Shown here: positions 34,919 through 44,349 of the stretch, in pieces
How positions within the stretch are numbered: the first letter of the stretch is position 1
How the letters are laid out: the number at the start of each line of letters is the position of its first letter
Source of the DNA: Pelobates cultripes
Taxonomy: Eukaryota > Chordata > Amphibia > Anura > Pelobatidae
Length of the DNA stretch: 64,000 bases
Direction of reading: 5' to 3'
Assembly: GCA_933207985.1 (NCBI GenBank)
Contig: OW240918.1
Coordinates: 114,634,843-114,698,842 of the forward strand
The notes under the pieces: model-generated
What the model was told of the DNA's origin: nothing
Seen by the model: only the letters and a program-made list of their open reading frames with translations
Database searches by the model: none
Made by a program: the position numbers and the translations under genes

Positions 34919-37900
34919 TTACCTCCACCTCTACAGGCGCAGCCTCTGGATGCCCTATTTCCTGGTTTAGCAGGGTACTGTGCATGGAAAGACTGAAGAA
35001 GATCAGGAGCATGAATATTGTTCACTGGTTCCCATGATCTATCCTCCTCACCATAGCCTTTCCAATGAACCAAGTATTGAAGCTTGTTGCGGAAGATCCT
35101 GGAGTCAAGAATTTTTTCCACCTCGTATTCATCTTCACCATCCACGAGGACTGGTGGTGGGGCAGGCAAGGCTCGACCAGGGAAAGTATTTTCATGAAAA
35201 GGTTTAAGCAGTGCCACGTGAAACACCGGATGTATTTTCATGGAATCCGGAAGTTGCAGACGGAAGGTGACTGCATTGATCTGAGCGATTATCTTAAAAG
35301 GTCCCATGAACTTTTGACCCAATTTATGAGAAGGAATCCTAAGCTTAAGATTCTTTGTTGACAGCCAAACCTTGTCACCAACATGATAAACTGGGGCCTC
35401 CTTTCTGTGCCTATCAGCAGCTCTTTTGTAACATTCCTGAGCCTCCGAAAGAGTCTCCTTCAACAGTTCTTGGGAATCTCGTAAGGCGGTTAGCCGGTCA
35501 GTGACTGCAGGAATGGGAGTAGTAATTGGGAGACTCACTAGAAAGGTTGGATGGTAACCATAATTGGCAAAAAATGGGCTCAGAGAAGTGGAGCTGTGTT
35601 GGGCATTGTTATAGGCAAACTCCGCCGTGGGTAGAAAATCCAGCCAGTCATCCTGCAGGTAACTAATATAGCACCGCAAATATTGTTCTAAAGTCTGGTT
35701 GGTTCGCTCAGTCTGTCCATTACTTTGTGGATGAAAAGCTGAAGACAGATTTACATTAATACCTAGAATAGAACAAAAATATTTCCAAAAATGAGATGTA
35801 AACTGCACTCCCCTGTCAGAAATTACTTCATCAGGCACTCCATGCAAGCGAAATATTTCCCGAATAACAAGGTCAGCAGTCTGTTTAGCTGAAGGGAGAC
35901 CACGAGCTGGTATGAAATGACTCATCTTGGTTAACTGGTCCACAACAACAAGAATAGTAGTGTGTTCCTTAGAGGGAGGTAGTTCCACAATAAAGTCCAT
36001 GGATATAGATCCCCAGGGACGATGAGGAATCGGAAGAGGCTGAAGCAAGCCAACAGGGGATGAGCGAGGAGTCTTATGTCTGGCACATACATCACAAGAG
36101 GACACATACTTCTTAACATCCTCATAATATTTAGGCCACCAAAAGGATCGGGTAAGTAGTTCTTGTGTCTTTCGGATTCCTGGATGACCTGCTGGTTTAG
36201 AGTCATGGTAGAGGCGTAAAACGTCCAGTCGCACTGATTCTGGAACAAACAGACGTTGTTGAAAAATCCAAAACCCATTAAGCATGGTCATATGAAGATC
36301 ACGAGGAGGATCACGAAAAACTGGATCTTTAGAGTAGCCCTTTTTAATGCGAGACATTAGATCAGAAGGAAAGGTAACTCCTAAAAATCTGCTCTCCGGC
36401 AAGATGGTGGCCTTGGTTACTGTAGTATGGAGGGGGTCAGCTATCCTAGACAAGGCATCCGCCTTGCCATTTCTGGAACCAGGGCGGTATGAAATAAAAA
36501 AATTAAACCTTGAGAAAAATAGGGACCAGCGTGCTTGTCTGGCTGACAGTCTCTTAGCGGATTGGATACATTCCAGATTTTTGTGATCTGTGAGGACAGT
36601 AATTGGATGGGTGGCTCCCTCCAAGAGATGTCTCCATTCGGTGAAGGCAGCTTTTATAGCCAAAAGTTCTTTATTCCCTATGTCATAATTTCTTTCTGCT
36701 GGTAACATCTGGCGGGAATAGAAGGCACATGGATGTAACAACATCTTAGGTCCAGTCCTTTGAGACAGTATAGCCCCAACAGCTGAATCAGAAGCATCTA
36801 CCTCTACAGTAAATGGCAATTCTGGCTGAGGATGTACCAAGATAGGGGCAGATGTAAACAGAGTCTTTAATCTGGAAAATGCAGTGTCAGCCTTATTGGA
36901 CCACTGAAAAGGAGTCCCTTTACGTGTAAGTTCAGTGATCGGTGTAATAACGGCAGAGAAATTCTTAATGAAACGCCTGTAAAAATTGGCAAACCCCACA
37001 AATCTCTGTATATCTTTTTCATTCTTGGGGATGGGCCAGTCCAGCACAGCTTTAATTTTACTTGCGTCCATACTTAAACCTTTAGGAGTTATTACATACC
37101 CCAGGAACTGAATTTCTGTTTGTTCAAACTCACATTTTTCCAGTTTAATGTATAGGTGGTGGGTACGAAGGCGCTCAAGAACAATGCAGACCTGTTTTCT
37201 GTGATTTTCAAGATTATCAGAAAATATCAGGATATCATCCAAATATGCCACAACAAACTGATCCAGGAGATCCCGTAGTACATCATTGATTAGATGCTGA
37301 AAAGTTGCAGGGGCATTACAAAGCCCAAATGGCATTACTAGATATTCGTAATGTCCGTACCTGGTTCTGAAAGCTGTTTTCCATTCATCATTTGGTCTTA
37401 TGCGAACCAGATTATATGCCCCCCGTAGATCAAGCTTCGTAAATATTTTAGCTGAACGAAGTCTCTCCAGAAGTTCAGGAATGAGAGGCAAGGGATAACG
37501 GTTTTTAACAGTGATTTTATTAATGTCCCTGTAATCGACACATGGCCGTAGACTGCCATCTTTCTTTTCTACAAAGAATATAGGAGCTCCTGCTGGAGAA
37601 GTGGATGGTCGAATAAAGCCTTTGGCAAGATTTTCTTGTATGTATTCACGAAGTGCTTTCAATTCAGGCTCAGAAAGGGAGTATATACGGCCAAATGGGA
37701 TAGCAGCTCCAGGTAGCAGCTCTATGGGGCAATCATAAGGCCTGTGAGGTGGAAGCTGATCAGCATTCTTCTTATCACAGACATCTGCAAAATCCCGATA
37801 TTGTAGCGGAAGCTTAGTTAAGTTTGTAGCAACCATTTCATTAATTGTTGTGGTAACAGGTGTCGCCTTAGAGGGTTGACAATTCATTAAGCAGTGTTCT

Positions 37901-39333
37901 GAAGGAAAGGACAAAGTTCTAGTCTTCCAATCAATCTGTGGGTTATGCAGAGCAAGCCAGGGTATACCCAAAATCACTGGAAACTGTGTTGAGGAAATTA
38001 GGTGGAAAGATATAGACTCATGGTGATTCACTTCCAGAATCAATTTTAAGGGCACAGTCTCATGTGTAACCGGGCCTGACGTAAGTGGAGAACCGTCTAC
38101 TGTTTCCATTAACACAGGTGAAGATTTAGGGATAGACTGAATTTTATTTCCTGCTGCAAATTTAATGTCCATAAAGTTTCCGCCTGCTCCGGAATCTATC
38201 ATAGCTGTAGTTGAAATTTTATTATCACCATATTGCAAAGTGATAGGCACCACCAAATGAGGATGTTGAGTCATCATACCTTCTTCACCCTGAGCCAGAG
38301 AAAACAAGGGTTGTGTGACAGAATCCAGTTGGTCTGAAATCTGGGATTGGTGTTGAATCTGTGCACCCTCAGCAGTCATAGCTATTGTTCTTTTAGACTT
38401 GTTAGGGCAATTGATGGCATAATGCCCTGCACTACCACAATACAGGCATAAGTTGTGAGTGCGTCGCCACTGTTTTTCTTCATTGGATAATGGCCCTCTT
38501 ATTAGATCTACCTGCATAGCCTCAGGTTCAGAGTCTGTAGGTGTTTGTGGGGTCGGAGTAGAAATTCTTGAATAGAAAGTAGGAGTAGCACTTGGTTTAA
38601 AAGAGCCCTGTCTTTCCAATCTTCTTTCTGAAAGTCTCCGATCAATACGGATAGCCAACCGCACAAATGCATCAAACTCAACAGGAAGATCAACACGAGC
38701 TAGCTCATCTTTTATAGCTTCTGAGAGACCCCTTCTGAAGTGGAACCTCTGGGCTGATTGGTTCCAAGTAGTATCAGTAACCCACTGTCTGAATTCAGCA
38801 GCATATTCAGCCACAGAGCGCCTCCCTTGATGTAAATGAAGGAGAGTGGCTTCTGCTGTAGCACAGCGATTGGGATCATCAAAAACTAGGCACATGGCCT
38901 CAAGAAAGTCTTTTAAATTTCCCAAGATTGGACTGTCCTGTTCCAGAAAAGGGGAGCCCCAGGCCAGGGCTTCATCTTTGAAGAGGGAAAAAATAAATCC
39001 CACCTTCTCTCTTTCAGATGGAAAACGGTTAGGTAACATCATGAAATGCAAACGGCATTGATTTAGGAAACCCCTGAATTTTTTGCGGTCTCCTCCAAAT
39101 TTTTCTGGTAGAGGCAAGCGGGCATCTTGTGCAGGTGTAACAGTAGTAGTAGCAGCAGCCGCAACATCATGTGCCCTGTAGCTGGTAAGCTCACTATGCA
39201 TTGATCGAACTTCATTTTGCAGTTCAGCTACCTGATCCTGCAGCACTTGAATGGTCTGTGCCTGGGTCTGCATAGTTCTTGCATTAAAAGCAACCTGCTG
39301 GGCCAATGCAGAATCTGATCCGACGGTCTCCAT
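34906..39333 (-). CDS. Gag-Pol polyprotein with chromodomain (Ty3/gypsy)
   Basis: A single frame of 1475 codons without stops. Order: gag with coiled-coil-like start (residues 10-50) and capsid region (75-240); CCHC zinc knuckle with C296, C299, H304, C309; aspartic protease DSGA at 380-383; reverse transcriptase with YLDD at 697-700; RNase H with D846, E889, D916 and D959; integrase with zinc-binding H1043, H1050, C1080, C1083 and core D1113, D1173, E1209 (35 residues between the last two, the classic spacing); GPF module at 1344-1346; chromodomain about 1401-1452. The chromodomain is known in this clade to guide integration to marked chromatin. Gag and pol are fused in frame with no frameshift or stop between them, so protein ratios must be set after translation. 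The ATG at 39333 is only 18 nt inside the LTR edge. The last residues and stop read into the 3' LTR. All catalytic residues are present, so this copy may be functional. Confidence 0.96.
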   Translation of the reverse strand: METVGSDSALAQQVAFNARTMQTQAQTIQVLQDQVAELQNEVRSMHSELTSYRAHDVAAAATTTVTPAQDARLPLPEKFGGDRKKFRGFLNQCRLHFMMLPNRFPSEREKVGFIFSLFKDEALAWGSPFLEQDSPILGNLKDFLEAMCLVFDDPNRCATAEATLLHLHQGRRSVAEYAAEFRQWVTDTTWNQSAQRFHFRRGLSEAIKDELARVDLPVEFDAFVRLAIRIDRRLSERRLERQGSFKPSATPTFYSRISTPTPQTPTDSEPEAMQVDLIRGPLSNEEKQWRRTHNLCLYCGSAGHYAINCPNKSKRTIAMTAEGAQIQHQSQISDQLDSVTQPLFSLAQGEEGMMTQHPHLVVPITLQYGDNKISTTAMIDSGAGGNFMDIKFAAGNKIQSIPKSSPVLMETVDGSPLTSGPVTHETVPLKLILEVNHHESISFHLISSTQFPVILGIPWLALHNPQIDWKTRTLSFPSEHCLMNCQPSKATPVTTTINEMVATNLTKLPLQYRDFADVCDKKNADQLPPHRPYDCPIELLPGAAIPFGRIYSLSEPELKALREYIQENLAKGFIRPSTSPAGAPIFFVEKKDGSLRPCVDYRDINKITVKNRYPLPLIPELLERLRSAKIFTKLDLRGAYNLVRIRPNDEWKTAFRTRYGHYEYLVMPFGLCNAPATFQHLINDVLRDLLDQFVVAYLDDILIFSDNLENHRKQVCIVLERLRTHHLYIKLEKCEFEQTEIQFLGYVITPKGLSMDASKIKAVLDWPIPKNEKDIQRFVGFANFYRRFIKNFSAVITPITELTRKGTPFQWSNKADTAFSRLKTLFTSAPILVHPQPELPFTVEVDASDSAVGAILSQRTGPKMLLHPCAFYSRQMLPAERNYDIGNKELLAIKAAFTEWRHLLEGATHPITVLTDHKNLECIQSAKRLSARQARWSLFFSRFNFFISYRPGSRNGKADALSRIADPLHTTVTKATILPESRFLGVTFPSDLMSRIKKGYSKDPVFRDPPRDLHMTMLNGFWIFQQRLFVPESVRLDVLRLYHDSKPAGHPGIRKTQELLTRSFWWPKYYEDVKKYVSSCDVCARHKTPRSSPVGLLQPLPIPHRPWGSISMDFIVELPPSKEHTTILVVVDQLTKMSHFIPARGLPSAKQTADLVIREIFRLHGVPDEVISDRGVQFTSHFWKYFCSILGINVNLSSAFHPQSNGQTERTNQTLEQYLRCYISYLQDDWLDFLPTAEFAYNNAQHSSTSLSPFFANYGYHPTFLVSLPITTPIPAVTDRLTALRDSQELLKETLSEAQECYKRAADRHRKEAPVYHVGDKVWLSTKNLKLRIPSHKLGQKFMGPFKIIAQINAVTFRLQLPDSMKIHPVFHVALLKPFHENTFPGRALPAPPPVLVDGEDEYEVEKILDSRIFRNKLQYLVHWKGYGEEDRSWEPVNNIHAPDLLQSFHAQYPAKPGNRASRGCACRGGGNVRN
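34919..34940 (-). promoter_or_regulatory. Polypurine tract of the gypsy element
   Basis: On the minus strand AGAGGTGGAGGTAA abuts the 3' LTR directly. In LTR elements such a tract primes plus-strand DNA synthesis. It lies within the coding frame, giving the glycine-rich C-terminus. Confidence 0.75.
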
Positions 39334-39351
39334 GAATGGGCCAGATTATTC
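39328..39351 (-). promoter_or_regulatory. Leader and candidate primer binding site of the gypsy element
   Basis: Only 18 nt separate the 5' LTR from the start codon. On the minus strand they read GAATAATCTGGCCCATTC. A TGG that could pair with a tRNA CCA end begins eight bases inside, and the pairing region would run into the ATG. A position a few bases inside the LTR edge is allowed in this clade, but I cannot name the tRNA. Confidence 0.45.
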
Positions 39352-39855
39352 TGTAATGATATTGATGTTACAAAGTTTTGGAGTCCAGTAGCCAGATCAG
39401 CAATGTTTTCTGCCAGAGGTAGCCACTCGTTACCCAGGTGGTTGAGCCCCTGAGCCTTGAGTGGCCTTCTGGTCTTAAGCAGAGATGGGAGACTGGAACA
39501 GAAAGATGATAATCGTAGTGAGGCAAGCCGAGGTCAGTGGGAAGGAGAAGCAGCAAAGTCAAAAACAGTCCAAATTCAGCAACAGGAAGGAGAAACAGGA
39601 ACACGCTGGATTAGAGAGTACAGGAACCACAATAATCTGGCAAAGGTACAGAGACAGGAAGTGGCTTTTATAGGCCAAGAACCAGACACCTGACCAGACA
39701 CAGCTGAAGTGAGTTGTCACTGATAACCTTGACTCTACAAGCAATAGTATCAGATCTCAGGTAAATTTGCAAAAGGCAGGCTGGTGTACTGGTAAGGAAA
39801 AGGTTTAGCACCATGTAAACCAGGGTTCGAAACCCAGCAGAGTCAGTTCCTCACA
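39352..39855 (-). repeat. 5' LTR of the gypsy element
   Basis: 504 bp, TG...CA ends, near-identical to 34416-34918. It should hold the promoter, but I see no unambiguous TATA box. GTTCGAAACCC at 39825-39835 resembles a polymerase III B box on the plus strand. Confidence 0.93.
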
Positions 39856-39860
39856 CCCTG

Positions 39861-40135
39861 CCTCTACAGCTGAGATCATCAAGCTTGATGATCTCAGCCA
39901 ATCCGCACTGACACAGTAAGCACCTCTAGTGACCGTCTGAGTGTCTGTCACTAGGAAGCAATGTAAACACTGCCTTTTCTATAAAAAGTCAGTGTTTACA
40001 TTGAAAAGCCTGCAGGAGCAGACTATAGACACCAGAGTCACTACATTAAGCTGTGTGTGACCTTATGTATATCAGTGAGATTGTTTGTCTATGAGGTATC
40101 AATTTATATATATATATATCATCTAGGGTGGCAAG
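39861..40135 (+). repeat. Distal part of the TGTGTC-array unit
   Basis: Continues the sequence interrupted at 34415. It matches the complement of about 30020-30300, starting with a perfect palindrome GCTGAGATCATCAAG/CTTGATGATCTCAGC and a stem formed by AATGTAAACACTG and CAGTGTTTACATT. A short (AT)n run sits at 40103-40120. The block resembles the MITE inside 52240-52637 (TAGTGACCGTCTGAGTGTC and AGTGTTTACATT motifs). Confidence 0.65.
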
Positions 40136-40355
40136 CCACCAAGTGCTAAGTCGAAGGGGTCGAATACTTATTTCATTCATTGACATGCAAATCAATTTAT
40201 TACTATTTTGACATGCGTTTTTCTTGGATTTTTTTTTATTCTGTATCTCACTGTTAAAATACACCTACCATTAAAATTATAGACTGATCATTTATTTGTC
40301 AGTGAATAAACTTTGAAAATCAGCAGGGTATCAAATACTTTTTTCCCTTACTGTA
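40136..40355. mobile_element. 3' end of a Tc1/mariner element
   Basis: GGGGTCGAATACTTATTTC, TGACATGCAAATCAATTTAT, CACCTACCATTAAAATTATA and GATCATTTATTTGTCAGTG to TTTTTTCCCTTACTGTA match a Tc1 3' terminal region that I know from many fish and frog genomes. The end is next to a TA. The 5' part and the transposase are absent. The homology to the inverted unit at 29991 ends inside this fragment (after AAGGGGTC), so the unit captured part of it. Confidence 0.7.
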
Positions 40356-42544
40356 GTTCACAGAGCTACATGATTTGTTCAATGTAAAATAGAGACAATT
40401 TACTCATCATACCTTGTTCCAGAGCTGCCATTTCCTCAGCGTCATGGGAGCTACTCTGAATGTAACAGCCATCTCTGGTGTGTCCTATGCTCCTCCTGCT
40501 GCCTTTTTTGATGAGCCTTGCTTAGGATCACTTTCCTAAGCAAGGCAAATATCCTCAGAGACGCCAACATTCCGGCCTTTTTGGCAGCATTCTGGCATCT
40601 GAAAAGAGTTCCTAAACACTATAGCCAGCACAAGCAACGCCGGCTAGGGAGCTTCCATAGCCACTATAGCGCATGTGCTCTGGCTGCTATGCTTGGAAGA
40701 GAAGACCCGCCTTTTTTTTTTTTTTTCTACACTCTGTTGTCAGTTAAATTGCATTTTGACTGAGAAGTGGGAGAAAAACCTATTTTTAAATGTTTTTCTC
40801 CCAATCTATGCATTTGTTAGCAAAATTGTTAGCACAATGTATAGATAGAACCTAATGCTCTTTCAAAAGAGAATAAGTGGGAAAAAAAACAAAAACAAGT
40901 ACAGGTATCCTTTACAGGGTTATTCACTAAAGTGAGAATTCAAGGGGAATTCAAAGTAAATTTCCAATTTGAGGTCAGAATAATTGAACTTGAAATATTC
41001 TCTAAATCAGTTATGCTTTCAGATCAGCTACTCTGGCTTCAAATTTGAAATTCACCTTGAACTATTTTAATGCTGGATCTAAAAAGAAACTGTAATTTCT
41101 GTGTAAAATATTCCATTGAATAAGGCATAGAAATCCCCCGTAATTAAGTTTGACATTTTATGATATCATCTGCATTCATTTAGATTTATAATAAATGTTC
41201 AAGAAGTTACATCTAATCCAGTTCAGACAAGGCAAAACCAGGACAAACATTGCAGATGAGGTATTAAAATGAAAGCATTGTTTAATTTCTCCTCTTCCTT
41301 GCATGCTTACTTGTTGGTGATTGCCAGGTGTAAATGACAATATTTATAACAAGGGTGCCCAGAAGGTAGATCCCCAGATATTTTAAAACTACAGCTTCCA
41401 TGATGCTTTGTCATTCTAAAGGCATGCAAAGCATCATGGGAGTTGTTGTTCTACAACATCTGTGGATATACCTTTTGGGAACCCCTGATTTAGAATAATA
41501 TCTGACTAGGGAACTAAGATGCAGGTACCCAGTTTCAGGATAATGAGGTATAGATTTACCCATTTTATTTTTACATGTTGCAAATACATATTAGTAAAAT
41601 ATAGAGATTTGCAAACATAATATTAACATTTTTGGGAAATGAAAGTTCTCCTTTTTAATAAAGATAGTGGTAATGGTGATATCAGTTTGGCAAGACCGAG
41701 ATTAATAAAGAAAAAAGCATTCCTTATATTAGAAAACTATAGCTGCGTAAAACCAAAAATTAATTTCTCAATAAATAATTAGTCTAGCAAAGATTTATGT
41801 GACCTTGTCATTTCACCTTCAAAGGACTGTCACAAAAAAAGGAATTGTAATTGAAAAAAAGAAAATCTAATAAATTGGACAGTACCAATTTATTCTTGTA
41901 ATAAAACTAGAATGGCCTAAAGTTAATTGAGCAAACAGGGATTCATTCTAAGGTACAAAATTAATACCTTTTTACTGGAAGTCTGTTGCTTGAACACATT
42001 TAGCGTACTTTTATTATGTTCTTCAATCCTAGGTTTGGACAGAATTATTATATATTGACTTGCTCTAAGTATGTTATGTAATATAAGAAAATGGCCAAAC
42101 CTTGCATGGGAGCCTTGAGAGTTTTAAGACATGAATTTAAACATAGTAATTTAGGATTAAATGTATAACTGGTGATTTATATCTGCAGGGGCACAGGTTA
42201 CATTTTGTGAGTTTTATTCAAGTATGAAACAGTTGAGGTATTTGGTTATCAGACAGCCAAGTACACCTTTATAAAGCCTTCATGACTGTACTTATTATGC
42301 GTAAAATAAAAATCAAACAAATAAAAAGCCCGATAGAAGTGCAACTGGTCGCCTCCTTCTTAGCTCCCTGTCCATTATTGTTATAAACCCTTTCCTTTGC
42401 ACCTGGCAGGTAGCATGTATAAAACATACAGAGGAGAGGATAAACTAAATGTTTCTGTTTCCCTTCCTCATTTGCCCTGGATTTGCCTTGTCTGAACTGT
42501 ATTATAATAAAATTTGCTAAAACTTTAATATAAATTTAAATGAT
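40356..42544. other. Non-coding stretch with MITE remnants
   Basis: No domain-bearing frame. 40700-40730 has a poly-T run. Around 40916-40990 a repeat-like block starts GGTTATTCACTAAAGTGAGAA, with GGAATTCAAAGTAAATT after it. The rest is AT-rich. Confidence 0.55.
41345..41494. mobile_element. Short MITE-like inverted repeat
   Basis: CTTCCATGATGCTTTGTCAT and GGCATGCAAAGCATCATGGG form inverted arms. The outer parts (GGGTGCCCAGAAGGTAGATC and TACCTTTTGGGAACCCCTG) are loosely inverted too. About 150 bp with no coding capacity; family not determined. Confidence 0.6.
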
Positions 42545-42769
42545 AACAGAACATCCTATGAAGCAAAGTCATTGGTTCCTGCCCTTTGGAAAGAGGTGCC
42601 TGCTCCCACTATGGAACAGTGGATGGCACAAATTGAGGAGATTCGGTCCTTCAAGGCAATGCAGGTAGCTATTATTGGACAAAGCGCTAAGCTCACAGAG
42701 ATGTGGTATGCCTGGTTCAAGTTTCTAGCGAAAGTCGAACCGCAGAAAATGGCGAATCCTGTGTCCTGA
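42545..42769 (+). pseudogene. LINE ORF2 C-terminal fragment (L1/Tx1-like), tentative
   Basis: A 65-75 codon stretch ending in TGA reads LVPALWKEVPAPTMEQWMAQIEEIRS ... MWYAWFKFL. A pattern of W, P-T-x-x-x-W, a charged helix and a W-x-x-[WF]-x-x-F tail occurs at the C-terminus of L1/Tx1 ORF2 proteins. A 5'-truncated LINE would leave just such a tail. The short length keeps the call tentative. Confidence 0.45.
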
Positions 42770-43128
42770 CCTGGAGAGGGAAGTGATTGCATATACCTCA
42801 TCTTTTCTCTTTACTTGTAATCTCTTCCACTTTCTCCCTGCCCTGGTGATCACATGATACTATATTTTTGCTAAATAGTGGATTATGTATTACATCACTT
42901 GAGAGAGTCTGGTAGCATGACTGGAGAAGGAATGATTCTTTAGAGGAGACTTATCTTATCATAACTGTTAACCCTACAGACAAGATTAACTTGCAGTGTA
43001 TGCACATATCATAGATTCAGACCACATATAATCCATAATGTAGATTGCCAGACACTCGACCTTGACATGGCAGACATTCATAGACTGTTCTGGGGTGGGA
43101 GAGGGGAAGTGGGCCAAGGAAAAAACAA

Positions 43129-43166
<38 letters not shown>

Positions 43167-43225
43167 AAATATATACAAAGTACCAAAAGACAGGTAGCTA
43201 CAATGCAAGAAGAGAAAAACATAGG
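42770..43225. other. Non-coding stretch with an (AT)n microsatellite
   Basis: 43132-43163 is an uninterrupted AT dinucleotide run followed by CTAAATATATAC. Nothing else recognised. Confidence 0.7.
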
Positions 43226-43230
43226 GCAAT

Positions 43231-44223
43231 TGTAACAGATTGCCTGGCACCCCGACTGGGTACCTCCGTTGAAGGATGCTCCTAGCGCTTCCTGAGGACT
43301 CCAAGCACTCTGGCAGACACCACAATCACCGAACCGGAGAAACAAATAAATTCTCCCAAGCATATGAATGCTGTAGACAGTTGAATAGGAACCATACGAA
43401 TAGGTTTACTCTCCTAGCAGTCAAACTGGAACAGCATACAATAAATCCTTCCCCAATAATGAGACGACACTTCACTTTGAGGGTTAAAACAGGAACTCTT
43501 GTGCTGGCACACCCAGCCTGGTTTTTATTACAGCCTTTCACATACAGGACCGCCCACAGGGAGGTATAAAACAACCAATCACATATCAGTTACATCCCAC
43601 ATATTCCCTCCCCTTATCCTGAGAGGAAACTCAATTACACATACAGTTAAAACATACTTTCTACCCAACTTTCATAACTTTAAAACCATACATCACATTC
43701 ACATAAAATTACATATTCACAATCAATCCATTCAGGGGAACAACATATTAAAAAATGGCATGAATCCGACCAGGAGTTCAAAAGTTAGTAAAACTATCTT
43801 TTGGGCCCTGGCTGGCACATGGTTATCTGGCTCAAACAGGTTTTACAGAACCCTCTATCCTGGAGACAATGGGGAAAAGTAATCCAATTATCCAGGGATA
43901 GAGGCAGACTCCATTGAGCACATGGTTGCAAAAAGACATAAAACACTTTAAAATACATAAAGTCACCTTTTACACATAACACACAGACATTTCACATATC
44001 CCCAGATAGCTGGGATCTGAGCGCACAAAACTACCGAATAGCGCTCAGATCCTATTCACACAGTTCAATTGCCATGGAGCCGAAGTCTTTAATTACACGA
44101 ATGGGCTCCATGGCATAGCTATCTGGGTTAACACATTCACATAAAGTCTGGTCCATAGTCCAAAGGCAAGAGGCAGGCAAGCAGCCCCCTCCAAGGACAC
44201 GTGGCAAGGCCGGTTTCGCCACA
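43231..44223 (-). repeat. 3' LTR of the non-autonomous element
   Basis: TGTAACAGATTGCCTGG to GGTTTCGCCACA on the plus strand. It contains an inverted stem near 44010-44050 (GATCTGAGCGC and GCGCTCAGATC) and another near 44070-44110 (GCCATGGAGCC and GGCTCCATGGC), which in the transcript could form hairpins. Confidence 0.92.
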
Positions 44224-44238
44224 TTTCTCCCCTTTACC
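44224..44238 (-). promoter_or_regulatory. Polypurine tract
   Basis: On the minus strand GGTAAAGGGGAGAAA sits directly before the 3' LTR, as expected for the plus-strand primer. Confidence 0.75.
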
Positions 44239-44349
44239 ATCCAGACTAACAGGGTATCTGACCTCCTGCCGGTCAGTGTCCTGGTTAGTCCAGCAACCCA
44301 CCCACGAAGCACAAACAGCAATACAGCCCACCCACAATAACTGGTTACT

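Larger units (their letters stand above)
34416..39855 (-). mobile_element. Ty3/gypsy chromovirus LTR retrotransposon, intact
   Basis: 5440 bp between 5-bp direct repeats CCCTG at 34411-34415 and 39856-39860. It consists of two LTRs of 503-504 bp and one uninterrupted gag-pol-chromodomain frame on the minus strand. The LTRs differ by three substitutions and one 1-base indel in my comparison, which points to recent insertion. The empty target is present in the inverted unit at 30301-30305. A short leader, a purine tract before the 3' LTR and a full set of catalytic residues suggest a potentially mobile copy. Confidence 0.96.

Noticed and set aside
34980..39061. Several plus- and minus-strand frames overlapping the gypsy gag-pol
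   Set aside because: Shadows of the 1475-codon frame in other reading frames.
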